A DNA stretch of 64,000 nt from Mycolicibacterium rhodesiae NBB3. GTDB lineage: Bacteria; Actinomycetota; Actinomycetes; Mycobacteriales; Mycobacteriaceae. The stretch is from contig NC_016604.1 of assembly GCF_000230895.2 (NCBI RefSeq), forward strand, positions 806,001-870,000. The letters are read 5' to 3'. This document shows, one piece after another, positions 45,409 through 53,773 of the stretch (positions are counted from its first letter, which is position 1; every line of letters starts with the position of its first letter). The position numbers and the translations under genes were made by a program. The notes below the pieces were generated by a model. It saw nothing but the letters and a program-made list of their open reading frames with translations, was not told the origin of the DNA and did not search any database.

Positions 45409-45414
45409 TAGACT
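45409..45414 (+). promoter_or_regulatory. -10 box for a leaderless lipoprotein transcript
   Basis: TAGACT lies at -12 to -7 from ATG 45421. No -35 or Shine-Dalgarno sequence is obvious. Confidence 0.4.
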
Positions 45415-45420
45415 CGTCGG

Positions 45421-46899
45421 ATGGTCGACCGGGTTCGCAAGGCCATAGCTGTCGGCGTGTCAGCGCTTTTGGTCGTTACCGCGTGCTCGCGGAGCGACGA
45501 GATTCAGCCGCCGGTCAGCACCGCCGCGCCGTCGACGCCGCCGCCCGTCGCCGCTCCCCCACCGCCCCCGCCGATCGGGGCGCCGACGCCCGATATGCCG
45601 GCAGTCTCCGCATTGATCGACGACGCGATCGCCGCACACAAACTGCCCGGTGCGGTCGTGGTCGTCGGACACGGGGGCAACGTCGTCTTCCACCGGGCGT
45701 ATGGGGATCGCAAGCTGCCGGGCGAGCCGGGGCTGAACGGCTCCCCCGCGCCCGCGGAGCCGATGACCGAGGACACCATCTTCGACATCGCGTCGCTGAC
45801 GAAGGTTCTCGGGACCGCGACGGCAGTCATGCAACTGCACGAACAGGGCAAGGTGCAGTTCGACGATCCGGTGCAGCAGTACCTGCCGCAGTTCAATACG
45901 GCCAACGATCCGCAACGCGCGAAGGTGACGGTGCGGATGCTGTTGACGCATACTTCGGGAGAGCCGGGTGACGTCAACCTCGGCGACCCGTGGGGGCTGT
46001 CGAAGCCCGATAGGGCGGAGGGCTTTCACCGCGCGCTGACCAATCCGTTGGAGTCGGCTCCCGGCTCCGCGTTCCGCTACTCGGACATCAACTTCATTCT
46101 CCTCGGCGCGCTCCTCGAGAAGGTGACCGGCGAGGTGGAAGACGATTACGTGCAGCGCAACGTCTTTGCGCCGCTGGGCATGCTGGACACCCGCTATCTA
46201 CCCGTGGACAAGGTTTGCGGCCCACACGCGGTGAGAGGTTCCGCGGTGGCATGGGCACCCGGGGTGGTGCCGACCGAATGTCCTGAGGGGGAATGGAATG
46301 TCGGCCTGCTGCCGCGCATCGCGCCGACTGCACGCGACGAGGAGGGCCGCGCGGATCGGGGTGAGAATCCCGACCTGGACCATCTGCTACGGGGCACGGT
46401 TCAAGACACGACGGCGCGACGGATGGGCGGAGTGGCCGGGCACGCCGGAGTGTTCTCGACGGCACGCGATGTCAGCGTCTTCGCCCAAGCCCTTCTGGAT
46501 CGGCTGGCGGGTCGCCCGAGTGAGTTTCCCTTGAAGCGAGAGACTTTGACGTCGATGACAACGCCTGAGCAGCCCGGGCATTCGGCGGGTCAGGTCTCGG
46601 AGGCGAACGCGGCCGGAGCGGTGGCCGGAGAGTATCCGGCGGTCGCGGGGCAGGTTCTGCGTGGCTTCGGCTGGGACATCGACTCACCGTTCAGCCATCC
46701 GCGGGGCTCGGTGTTCCCGGTCGGCAGCTTCGGCCATACGGGCTTCACCGGGACGACGCTGTGGATGGATCCGGGGTCGGACACGTACGTGATCCTGCTG
46801 ACGAACTCGATCCACACGCGGGGCAGCCCGCCGATCTCCAAGTTGTCGGGTGACGTGGCGACGGTGGCGGCCAAGGCGCTGGGGCTGTACGGCAGTTAG
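45421..46899 (+). CDS. Beta-lactamase-family serine hydrolase lipoprotein
   Basis: This 492-aa protein has a lipoprotein signal (lipobox LVVTACS, Cys22), a Pro-rich linker (about residues 30-53) and a class C beta-lactamase/DD-peptidase fold. The catalytic triad motifs are SLTK (S-x-x-K), YSD (Y-x-N equivalent) and FGHTGFTG (KTG equivalent, with His for Lys). Relatives are carboxyesterases, DD-peptidases or beta-lactamases. The His in the third motif argues against a classic beta-lactamase. It should face the periplasm-like cell-wall space. ATG 45421 has a -10 box at leaderless distance. Confidence 0.9.
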   Translation: MVDRVRKAIAVGVSALLVVTACSRSDEIQPPVSTAAPSTPPPVAAPPPPPPIGAPTPDMPAVSALIDDAIAAHKLPGAVVVVGHGGNVVFHRAYGDRKLPGEPGLNGSPAPAEPMTEDTIFDIASLTKVLGTATAVMQLHEQGKVQFDDPVQQYLPQFNTANDPQRAKVTVRMLLTHTSGEPGDVNLGDPWGLSKPDRAEGFHRALTNPLESAPGSAFRYSDINFILLGALLEKVTGEVEDDYVQRNVFAPLGMLDTRYLPVDKVCGPHAVRGSAVAWAPGVVPTECPEGEWNVGLLPRIAPTARDEEGRADRGENPDLDHLLRGTVQDTTARRMGGVAGHAGVFSTARDVSVFAQALLDRLAGRPSEFPLKRETLTSMTTPEQPGHSAGQVSEANAAGAVAGEYPAVAGQVLRGFGWDIDSPFSHPRGSVFPVGSFGHTGFTGTTLWMDPGSDTYVILLTNSIHTRGSPPISKLSGDVATVAAKALGLYGS

Positions 46900-46928
46900 C
46901 TGCACGCTCCCAGGGGATAGTGCACGTA

Positions 46929-47009
46929 GTGCCAACCTCGTAGCGACAATGTCGCTCGCAACTTTGCGAACCTATGCTTCAAGCGACATTGTCGCTCGGA
47001 GCTTGGCAC
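46929..47009 (+). promoter_or_regulatory. 81-bp dyad with two palindromes upstream of the RES toxin-antitoxin pair
   Basis: AGCGACAATGTCGCT (46942-46956) and AGCGACATTGTCGCT (46982-46996) are each near-perfect palindromes and inverted copies of each other. They are framed by GTGCCAA (46929-46935) and TTGGCAC (47003-47009), each exactly 6 nt away. The whole block is therefore an 81-bp dyad centred about 103 bp upstream of the antitoxin start. It fits autoregulation by the toxin-antitoxin complex; a mobile palindromic repeat is the alternative. Confidence 0.65.
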
Positions 47010-47059
47010 CAAACGGTGCATTCACACTGAGGCCTGTTTCGATTGTTTCAATTGACAGG

Positions 47060-47065
47060 TAGCCT
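47060..47065 (+). promoter_or_regulatory. -10 box for a leaderless antitoxin transcript
   Basis: TAGCCT lies at -12 to -7 from ATG 47072, and GGAGGG directly abuts the ATG, too close for a Shine-Dalgarno site, so a leaderless start is likely. Confidence 0.4.
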
Positions 47066-47071
47066 GGAGGG

Positions 47072-47587
47072 ATGACTTCCGCTGTCGCCCCGCTCGCCAA
47101 TCAGCTGGCGGTCCGTGCGCTCAAGGACTCGCGATTCGCGAAGGTCCTCGATGCGTTGCTCACCGCGCCGACGACCCCGCAGGGAACGTTGGAGCGCACC
47201 GCGGCGCGCAGGCTCAGCGATCAGCGTCGCGCCGCGCTCGTCGAGGACTTCGTCACTGGGTCGATGCGCACGTCGGAGGTTCAGACACTGTTGAAGTTAC
47301 GCACCCCGCAGGCGGTACATCGATTGCGCAGTCGCGGCAAACTCATTGGCAGCGCCGTCGGTAACCAGACATGGTTCCCCGCTTGGCAATTCGACGGCGG
47401 CCGGGTGCGCGACGACCTGCCGCGGATACTCGATCTGCTGGGACGGTTCACGTCCGATCCGCTGGCAGCTGACAGAATCATGCGGCTCAAGCACGAGGAA
47501 CTCGGTGGCAGTTCGATCGCCGAGGCGTTACGGAAACCGAAGACCGCCGACACAGCGTGGCGGATGTTGACGTCGCTCGGTGCCTGA
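47072..47587 (+). CDS. MbcA/Xre-type antitoxin of a RES toxin-antitoxin pair
   Basis: This 171-aa protein has an N-terminal helical region and a helix-turn-helix segment (FVTGSMRTSEVQTLLKLRTP, QAVHRLRSRGKLIG). The C-terminal part (LPRILDLLGRFTSDPLAADR and the following helix) resembles the MbcA/ParS/Xre toxin-binding domain. Such antitoxins bind RES toxins and repress their own operon. It overlaps the toxin gene by 8 nt. The size and layout match the M. tuberculosis Rv3188-Rv3189 type of pair. The large dyad at 46929 is the likely operator. Confidence 0.78.
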   Translation: MTSAVAPLANQLAVRALKDSRFAKVLDALLTAPTTPQGTLERTAARRLSDQRRAALVEDFVTGSMRTSEVQTLLKLRTPQAVHRLRSRGKLIGSAVGNQTWFPAWQFDGGRVRDDLPRILDLLGRFTSDPLAADRIMRLKHEELGGSSIAEALRKPKTADTAWRMLTSLGA

Positions 47588-48194
47588 CCTTCCGGCGGGC
47601 TACTCCGGCCCGTTCCCCGAGGACAGGCCCACGGGCCTTCGGCGTCGATCCATTCCGGCGGGCACCGAGATCTGGCGGCTGGACGCGACGCCACCCGCAA
47701 GGTGGGACTGGGTTGGGTTTCCGGAGCCGCGGTATCGCTTCGATCCGCAGTCGGGAGCGTTTCGGACCCGGTACGCGGGCGCGACGCTGCTGGGGGCGTT
47801 CCGGGAGCGGTACCGGTCGACGGGACTGGTGATCCCGGCCGACCATCGGAAACACCACCTGGTGCGGCTGGTGTCGTCGCGCAACCTGCGCGTGCTGGAC
47901 CTGCGGACCGAGAAGAATCTCGATGCCTTGAAGGTGGACGACCAGATCAGCACGGGACAACACGCTGATGTATGGATGACGTGCCATCGACTGGCCGACG
48001 CCGTCAGGCGGTGGTGGGCCGATGTCGATGCGATCGTCTATCGGTCACGAACCACCCCGGAGACGTCGGTCAATTACGCGTTCTTCGGCGACGACGGGTT
48101 CGACGCCAAGGCGTGGCCGCTGGGTGAACGGGTCGATGCGCTGACCGGGCTGGTCCTGCACGAAAGCTTCACCGTCGATTGGGATTTCGGCTAG
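47580..48194 (+). CDS. RES-domain toxin
   Basis: This 204-aa protein has a RES domain: YRFDPQSGAFRTRYAGATLL then GAFRERYRSTG, which contain the conserved Arg and Glu, with a Ser-containing segment (ETSVNYAFFGDDGF) towards the end. In MbcT, the characterised homologue, RES toxins break down NAD+ by phosphorolysis and kill the cell unless bound by the antitoxin. GTG 47580 lies inside the antitoxin gene, so the toxin is made by coupled translation. The enzymatic activity of this particular protein is inferred. Confidence 0.85.
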   Translation: MPDLPAGYSGPFPEDRPTGLRRRSIPAGTEIWRLDATPPARWDWVGFPEPRYRFDPQSGAFRTRYAGATLLGAFRERYRSTGLVIPADHRKHHLVRLVSSRNLRVLDLRTEKNLDALKVDDQISTGQHADVWMTCHRLADAVRRWWADVDAIVYRSRTTPETSVNYAFFGDDGFDAKAWPLGERVDALTGLVLHESFTVDWDFG

Positions 48195-48220
48195 AACTGG
48201 TCGGCGCGGTCGCCGAATGC

Positions 48221-48235
48221 GATTGACTGTCAATC
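48221..48235 (+). promoter_or_regulatory. Inverted repeat upstream of the haloperoxidase-like gene
   Basis: GATTGACTGTCAATC is an exact inverted repeat with a single central base, 46 bp before the next start. It could be an operator for the downstream gene or a small hairpin after the toxin gene. Confidence 0.45.
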
Positions 48236-48281
48236 GATCGCGGGAAGCGCCGCGGTAGGCCCACTGTGAAGGGAACGAAAT

Positions 48282-49100
48282 ATGCCGACCATCACCACGT
48301 CCGACGGCGTCAAGATCTTTTACAAGGACTGGGGCTCCGGACAGCCGATCGTTTTCAGTCATGGCTGGCCTCTGACAGCCGACGACTGGGATGCGCAGAT
48401 GATGTTCTTGTTGCATCAGGGCTATCGGGTGATTGCCCACGATCGGCGCGGGCATGGCCGATCCGAGCAAGTCGGGACCGGCAATGACATGGAGCACTGG
48501 GTAGCCGACCTGGCCGCACTGACCGAGCAGCTGGACCTGCGCGACGCGATCCACATTGGGCACTCGACCGGCGGCGCGGAAGTCGCCTCCTATGTGGCAC
48601 GCCACCAGGAGCGAGTCGCCAAGGCGGTGCTCGTTTCTTCCCCCACACCGAGCATGCTGCAGACCGACAGCAATCCAGGTGGCCAACCCCAGGAGTGGTT
48701 CGACGCCGTCCAGGGCGGTGTGGTCGGCAATCGATCGGAATTCTTCCGCTCGGTGCCGGAGGGCCCTTTCTACGGATTCAACCGATCAGGCGCTGAGCCC
48801 TCCGAAGCGGTCATTGCGAACTGGTGGCGGCAGGGCATGTCCGGCAGCGCCCACGCTCACTATGAAACGGTGTTCACCTGGCTGCAAGATTACAGCGAGG
48901 ATCTGCGCGCCATCACCGTCCCCGTCCTGGTGATGCACGGTGACGACGACCAGATCGTCCCATTCGCCAGCGCGGTGCCTCGGGCGGTCGACTTGCTTCA
49001 GAACGGTTCATTGAAGACCTATGCCGGCTTTCCCCACGGAATGCTGACCACTCACGCCGATGTGATCAACCCGGATCTGCTCGAATTCATCGCGTCTTGA
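48282..49100 (+). CDS. Cofactor-free haloperoxidase-like alpha/beta hydrolase
   Basis: This 272-aa protein is an alpha/beta hydrolase: oxyanion loop FSHGWPLTADDWD, nucleophile elbow HIGHSTGGAEVASY, acid Asp in VMHGDDDQIVPF and His in GFPHGMLTTHADV. The sequence GSGQPIVFSHGWPL with these spacings is typical of the non-haem chloroperoxidase (perhydrolase/esterase) subfamily. It probably hydrolyses an ester or makes a peracid. ATG 48282 follows GAAGGGAACG. The palindrome copy B begins 5 bp after its stop. Confidence 0.9.
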   Translation: MPTITTSDGVKIFYKDWGSGQPIVFSHGWPLTADDWDAQMMFLLHQGYRVIAHDRRGHGRSEQVGTGNDMEHWVADLAALTEQLDLRDAIHIGHSTGGAEVASYVARHQERVAKAVLVSSPTPSMLQTDSNPGGQPQEWFDAVQGGVVGNRSEFFRSVPEGPFYGFNRSGAEPSEAVIANWWRQGMSGSAHAHYETVFTWLQDYSEDLRAITVPVLVMHGDDDQIVPFASAVPRAVDLLQNGSLKTYAGFPHGMLTTHADVINPDLLEFIAS

Positions 49101-49104
49101 TCGA

Positions 49105-49122
49105 TGTCATCAATCGATGACA
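49105..49122 (+). repeat. Dispersed palindrome, copy B (degenerate)
   Basis: TGTCATCAATCGATGACA keeps the arms of the dispersed palindrome (7-bp stem) with one changed centre base. It starts 5 bp after the hydrolase stop at 49100. A CCCAG(T/C)CGG segment 3' of it also occurs 3' of copy A. Confidence 0.65.
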
Positions 49123-49185
49123 GCACCCAGTCGGCACTATCCGGATGTGGCCGCTAGAACGCGTCGACGCTGTTTCATATTGCCG

Positions 49186-49204
49186 CCGCCGCTGTCAGCG
49201 GCGG
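49186..49204 (+). terminator. GC-rich hairpin before asnB
   Basis: CCGCCGCT and AGCGGCGG pair over 8 bp with a 3-nt GTC loop, 85 bp after the hydrolase stop. There is no T-tract on the plus strand. It is a candidate GC-rich terminator. Confidence 0.4.
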
Positions 49205-49389
49205 AGCGTCCGTGAATCCCGTGCTCACGATCGGGATCCATCTCCAGAACAGGATTACCTCCAAGCGCGTCGGCTGTTACGGCTGGGAATGGTTCGCTGA
49301 ACCCAGGAGTTGGCGTCACTAGGAGAGCTGAGCGCCGACTCACAGGTTGGTGCGCGACGATGGCACAGATGTAGCCGGAGGACACAACG

Positions 49390-51306
49390 ATGTGTGGAAT
49401 TTTCGCCGCGATGACCCGCGAGGGCCTGCCGCGTGATCGGTGCGATGAAGCCCTCGAGCGCCTGGAGCACCGGGGACCGGACGGCACCGGGCTCTGGACC
49501 TCACGTGACGGACGCTGGACGCTCGGACACACCCGGCTGTCGATCATCGGCCTGAACAACGGCAGCCAGCCGATGACCAGCCCCGACGGCGCTGTCCACA
49601 TGGTGGTCAACGGTGAGTTCTACGGATACCGCGAAATTCGCGAGCGGCTACGCGCGAGCGGCTACCACTTCTCCACCGAGAGCGACAGCGAGATCGCCCT
49701 GCACCTCTACCACGAGCGCGGTATCCAGGCCGCGACGGAACTGCGCGGAGAGTTCGCGGTGGTCATCGCCGACGAACGCCAGCGCGCGATGTACGCGATC
49801 CGCGACCGATTCGGCGTCAAGCCGCTGTACTACGCCGTGGTGGGCGGCGAGGTCTTCTTCGCATCGGAGATCAAGGCGCTGCTGGCGCTCGGCGTTCCGG
49901 CGAGGTGGGATCTCGAGGGCGCCACCGGAGGTTTCGGCAGGACGCACGAGAAGACAGAGTTCGCCGGCATCAACACCGTCCCACCGGGCTGCTATGCGAT
50001 CGCCCGCGACGGCACAGTGCGGATCTATCCGTACTGGGATTGGGAGATCCCGACAGCCGCACAGATGCAGGCCGATACCCGCACCGAGGAGGAGGTCGTC
50101 GCCGACTTCCGCGAGGCGCTGCGGGATTCGGTGCGGCAGCGCCTGGTCGCCGATGTCGAAGTCGCGTCCTACCTCAGTGGCGGCATCGACTCGTGCGCCG
50201 TCCTCGGACTCGCGCAGCAGGAGATGGATCGGCCGATCCGCGCCTTCACGCTGACATTCGACAACGCTTTGTATGACGAGGCCGCCATCGCGGAAGCGCA
50301 GGCCAAACTCGTTGGTGCGACATATCATCCGATTCCCATCACGGGGCGCGAGATCGCCGAGTCGTTCGCAGACGCGATCTGGCATTCCGAGACCCAGATG
50401 TTCAACGGGCACGGCGTCGCGAAGTTCCTGTTGAGCCGCGCGGTACGCGACGCGGGCATCAAGGTGGTGTTCACCGGCGAGGGCTCCGACGAAATGCTCG
50501 GCGGCTATCCGTACTTCCGGGTCGACGCGCTGAACGACGATCCGACGTTGAGCGCCGACGAACGAGCCAAGCTGCTCGACGAGATGCTCGGCGCGAACGC
50601 GGCGACTCGGGCGTTGATGATGCCCGAGCAGATCAGCAACCCGGAAATGCAGGCAATCGAGCGCAGGCTCGGCTGGTTGCCCGCAACGCTCAATGTGGCT
50701 GCCGTGCAGACGAATAGCGCGGCGCATCTGTTCCGCGATGATCGACCGGCGTCTGTCGGGCAGTTTCAACCGCTGGTGGGTGCGCTGGATCGGTTGCCGA
50801 TCGCGCAGCGTGTCACCGGCCGTGATCACCTGAACCAGATGCTGTACGTCAACGCCAAGACGATCCTGCCGAACTTCATCCTCAACTACCTCGCCGATCG
50901 GATGGAGATGGCGCACTCGATCGAAGGACGCGTGCCTTTCCTGGATCACCACGTCGCCGAGGCGGCGGCACGGGTGCCGGTGAGCATGAAGGTGAAGGGC
51001 ATTCGGGAGAAGCATGTGCTGCGCGAAGCGGCGAAGGACGTGCTGATCCCGGAGGTGTACGACCGGCAGAAGCATCCCTTTACGACGCCGCCGACGCGCA
51101 ACCCGAACGACCCGATGCTGGAGTTCTATCGGGACACGTTCGCGTCTCAGGCCGCCAAGGATCAGCCGATCTTCGACATCGAGAAGGCGTCAGCGGCGCT
51201 GGACCAACTGCTCGAGGTCCCCGACGATCAACGCATCGCCGCCGAGGGCAACCTTCAGCGCGTGGCGAGCGTCGTCGTCATGCAAGAACTGTTCTCGATG
51301 TCATAG
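49390..51306 (+). CDS. asnB: Asparagine synthase (glutamine-hydrolysing)
   Basis: This 638-aa protein has both halves of AsnB. The N-terminal class II glutamine amidotransferase begins MCGIFAAM with Cys2 as nucleophile, and includes EHRGPDG and MVVNGEFYG. The C-terminal synthetase has the PP-loop SYLSGGIDSCAVLGLAQ and FTGEGSDEMLGGYPYFR. It makes asparagine from aspartate, ATP and glutamine. Cys2 fits a mature N-terminal nucleophile after Met removal. ATG 49390 is preceded by GGAGGA at 7-nt spacing. It is longer than E. coli AsnB (554 aa), which is usual for actinobacterial members. Confidence 0.93.
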   Translation: MCGIFAAMTREGLPRDRCDEALERLEHRGPDGTGLWTSRDGRWTLGHTRLSIIGLNNGSQPMTSPDGAVHMVVNGEFYGYREIRERLRASGYHFSTESDSEIALHLYHERGIQAATELRGEFAVVIADERQRAMYAIRDRFGVKPLYYAVVGGEVFFASEIKALLALGVPARWDLEGATGGFGRTHEKTEFAGINTVPPGCYAIARDGTVRIYPYWDWEIPTAAQMQADTRTEEEVVADFREALRDSVRQRLVADVEVASYLSGGIDSCAVLGLAQQEMDRPIRAFTLTFDNALYDEAAIAEAQAKLVGATYHPIPITGREIAESFADAIWHSETQMFNGHGVAKFLLSRAVRDAGIKVVFTGEGSDEMLGGYPYFRVDALNDDPTLSADERAKLLDEMLGANAATRALMMPEQISNPEMQAIERRLGWLPATLNVAAVQTNSAAHLFRDDRPASVGQFQPLVGALDRLPIAQRVTGRDHLNQMLYVNAKTILPNFILNYLADRMEMAHSIEGRVPFLDHHVAEAAARVPVSMKVKGIREKHVLREAAKDVLIPEVYDRQKHPFTTPPTRNPNDPMLEFYRDTFASQAAKDQPIFDIEKASAALDQLLEVPDDQRIAAEGNLQRVASVVVMQELFSMS

Positions 51307-51361
51307 CGGCCCAACCGCCGCTTCGACGGTTCCGCCGCTCCCAAGTGGGTAAAGAAGCGGG

Positions 51362-52906
51362 GTGGCTGAGCTGACCCTGTTGCTGGTGCTGTTCGCGGCC
51401 ACCGTCGTGCTCGCGCCGTTGGCCGACCGGATCAACGTGCCGTATCCGGCGGTGATGCTGGTGTTCGGCATGGCGGTGGCACTGGTGCCTGCCGTGCGTG
51501 TGCCTGCGATCGACGTGAATCTGCTGCTGCCGCTGATCCTGCCGCCGCTGCTGTTCGCCGCGGCGCGGCGGACCTCGTGGCGGGAGTTTCTGGACAATCG
51601 GCGGGCGATCGGCCTGCTGGCGATCGCGCTGGTGGCGGTGACCGCATTCGTCGTCGGCGGGGTGCTGCAGGCGCTGGTGCCGGGGTTGCCCTTGATCGCG
51701 GCAGTGGCGATCGGCGCGGCGGTGGCACCGCCGGACCCGGTGGCGGCGACGGCGATCGCGCAGAAACTGCGTCTGCCGCGTCGGCTGCGCACGATTCTGG
51801 AGGGCGAGGGCCTGTCCAACGACGCGACGGCCCTGGTGCTCTACGAGGTGGCGGTCGCGGCGGCGATGACAGGGGCGTTCTCCCCGGCCAAGGCCGGCAT
51901 GCAGTTGGCACTGGCGACCGTGGTCGGCGTGCTGGTGGGCCTCGCCGTCGCATTGGCGGCACGGTGGCTGCTGAACAAGCTGCCTGCGCATCCGTCGGGC
52001 AGCGCTTTCGTGTTGGTGACCCCGTTCGTCGCGTATGTCGCCTCGGATGCGGCGCACGGCAGCGGTGTGGTGGCGGTGGTGACGCTGGCGCTGTCACTGA
52101 GTCGCTACAGCGACCAGGAGTCGGCACAGACGCGGATCGTCGCGATGACGATGTGGGAGATCGTCGAATTGCTGGTGACCGGTGCCGCTTTCGCGTTCGT
52201 CGGCCTGGAGTTGCGCACGATCGCGCTGGAGGTCGACGACCCGATAGGCAGTCTGCTCGCGCAGGCGGCCATCGTCACCGCAGTGGTCATCGTGATCAGG
52301 TTCGCCTGGATCTTCCCGGTGGCGACGATCGACGAGCGGGTCCGCCGACGACGAAATCCCAGCGGGGAGCCGGTGGGGTGGCGCGAGATGACGGTGTCGT
52401 CATGGGCGGGCATGCGCGGGGTGGTCACGCTGATCGCGGCGATGGCGTTACCGCCGACCTTCCCCGAGCGCGAGCGGCTGATCTTCATCGCGTTCGTGGT
52501 CGTGGCGGCAACGCTTCTGCTGCAGGGGCTTACGTTGCCGGTGCTGGTGCGACGGCTGAAGGTGACTGCGTCCGGTGACGACCAGGATGAGCTGGCGCGG
52601 GACCTGATGCGCCGCGCGCAGGAGGCGGGCCAACGACGCCTGGACGAGTTGCGGGACGAGGGAAGCATCGACTCCGACGTGATCGATCACGTCGAGGAGA
52701 GCGCGGATCGGATGTGGGATGCGTTGGGGCGCGCCGATTCGGACGACAGTGGCGACCGGGCCGACGAGTTCAAGACCGTCAAGGATGCGATGCTGACGGC
52801 AGCGCGGCAGGAAATCCTCAACGCGCGTTCCCAATCGGGGACGGATCCGACCGTCGTCGACGACGTATTGCGGCGGTTGGATTTGCGCGGAATCCACGTC
52901 GAGTAG
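51362..52906 (+). CDS. CPA1-family Na+/H+ antiporter
   Basis: This 514-aa protein has about 12 transmembrane helices followed by a soluble C-terminal tail of about 110 residues with Asp/Glu/Arg-rich helices. The signature GAAVAPPDPVAATAI contains the cation-binding Asp of CPA1/NhaP-type antiporters, and LSNDATALVLYEVAV is the second conserved helix with the NDA motif. It should exchange external protons for cytosolic Na+, K+ or Li+. GTG 51362 has TAAAGA upstream. Its stop abuts the convergent DUF1206 gene without a spacer. Confidence 0.9.
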   Translation: MAELTLLLVLFAATVVLAPLADRINVPYPAVMLVFGMAVALVPAVRVPAIDVNLLLPLILPPLLFAAARRTSWREFLDNRRAIGLLAIALVAVTAFVVGGVLQALVPGLPLIAAVAIGAAVAPPDPVAATAIAQKLRLPRRLRTILEGEGLSNDATALVLYEVAVAAAMTGAFSPAKAGMQLALATVVGVLVGLAVALAARWLLNKLPAHPSGSAFVLVTPFVAYVASDAAHGSGVVAVVTLALSLSRYSDQESAQTRIVAMTMWEIVELLVTGAAFAFVGLELRTIALEVDDPIGSLLAQAAIVTAVVIVIRFAWIFPVATIDERVRRRRNPSGEPVGWREMTVSSWAGMRGVVTLIAAMALPPTFPERERLIFIAFVVVAATLLLQGLTLPVLVRRLKVTASGDDQDELARDLMRRAQEAGQRRLDELRDEGSIDSDVIDHVEESADRMWDALGRADSDDSGDRADEFKTVKDAMLTAARQEILNARSQSGTDPTVVDDVLRRLDLRGIHVE

Positions 52907-53719
52907 TCACATGCGCGAGTAGCGCGCCAACGCGATGCTGTACAGGCCGTACGCGGCGAAACCCGTTGCCGCAGCGATCAAGGTCACGGTGCCGAACTGC
53001 GTTTGCCCCAACGACTTGAGCGCGGCGTCCAGACCCGTCGCCTTGGACGGATCGCTCACGTAGGTCGCCACAATCACGGACAAGCCGACCGCGAACAGCA
53101 CCAAGCCCTCCGCGACATGACCGCAGACACCGAGCGTCGTGATGAACCGGCCGCCCGGCACCGTCAGGTCGTCGAGGAACTTGCGCGTCGCTCCCTTGTG
53201 CACGTAGTAGGCGCCGATCGCGGCGATCACGAACCCGACGATCACGAGCACGGTCTTGCCGCCGCCGGACTGCATCAGCCGCGCGCTCAGCCCTGCGGTC
53301 GTGGTCTTGCCCCACTGCGCGACGTCCAACGCGAATTGGATGGCCGTGAATGCGACGGCGCAGTAGATGAGCCCCAAACCGAAGGCCTTTAGCCTGTCGC
53401 CGATCGGCGAATCACGGTGGTGGGCCTTGGCGCTCTCGGCAGGATGCAGACCGAGCACCGACTCCGCGAATCTCCACAGCGCCAGTGCGATCAGTCCGCC
53501 GGCGACAATCCAGAGCGGCAGCGCGCCGCCGCCGCTCCTGGCCAACGTCTCCAGTGCGCCTGTCTGGTCGGCTTCGCCTCCGAACCCCAGCGCTATCCGC
53601 ACGATCAGGTAGGCGATGAGCAGATGTAGTAGCCCGCTGACCGGATAGCCGGCACGCGCGATCCATTCGACGACGCGCGTCTGGGTGGCCTCGTTGACCG
53701 CACCCTTGACACTCGTCAT
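52907..53719 (-). CDS. DUF1206 membrane protein
   Basis: This 270-aa membrane protein has about six helices arranged as three repeats of two helices, each with a similar Gly/Tyr-rich start (WIARAGYPVSGLLHLLIAYL, IGDRLKAFGLGLIYCAVAF and FITTLGVCGHVAEGLVLFAV). This is the DUF1206 pattern. The function is unknown; members occur in actinobacteria and cyanobacteria. ATG 53719 lies 11 nt after a GGGTAA box that pairs with a GTTT 16 nt upstream, a sigma-F-like promoter. Confidence 0.88.
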   Translation of the reverse strand: MTSVKGAVNEATQTRVVEWIARAGYPVSGLLHLLIAYLIVRIALGFGGEADQTGALETLARSGGGALPLWIVAGGLIALALWRFAESVLGLHPAESAKAHHRDSPIGDRLKAFGLGLIYCAVAFTAIQFALDVAQWGKTTTAGLSARLMQSGGGKTVLVIVGFVIAAIGAYYVHKGATRKFLDDLTVPGGRFITTLGVCGHVAEGLVLFAVGLSVIVATYVSDPSKATGLDAALKSLGQTQFGTVTLIAAATGFAAYGLYSIALARYSRM

Positions 53720-53730
53720 GCCGGCAGTTC

Positions 53731-53756
53731 TTACCCTGGGCGTGGGCCGCCGAAAC
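53731..53756 (-). promoter_or_regulatory. Sigma-F-like promoter for the DUF1206 gene
   Basis: On the minus strand GTTT (53756-53753) is followed after 16 nt by GGGTAA (53736-53731). This fits GTTT-N15-17-GGGTA. It sits just 11 nt before the start codon, so any leader would be very short. Confidence 0.5.
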
Positions 53757-53773
53757 CGGGGTAATCCTGCATT

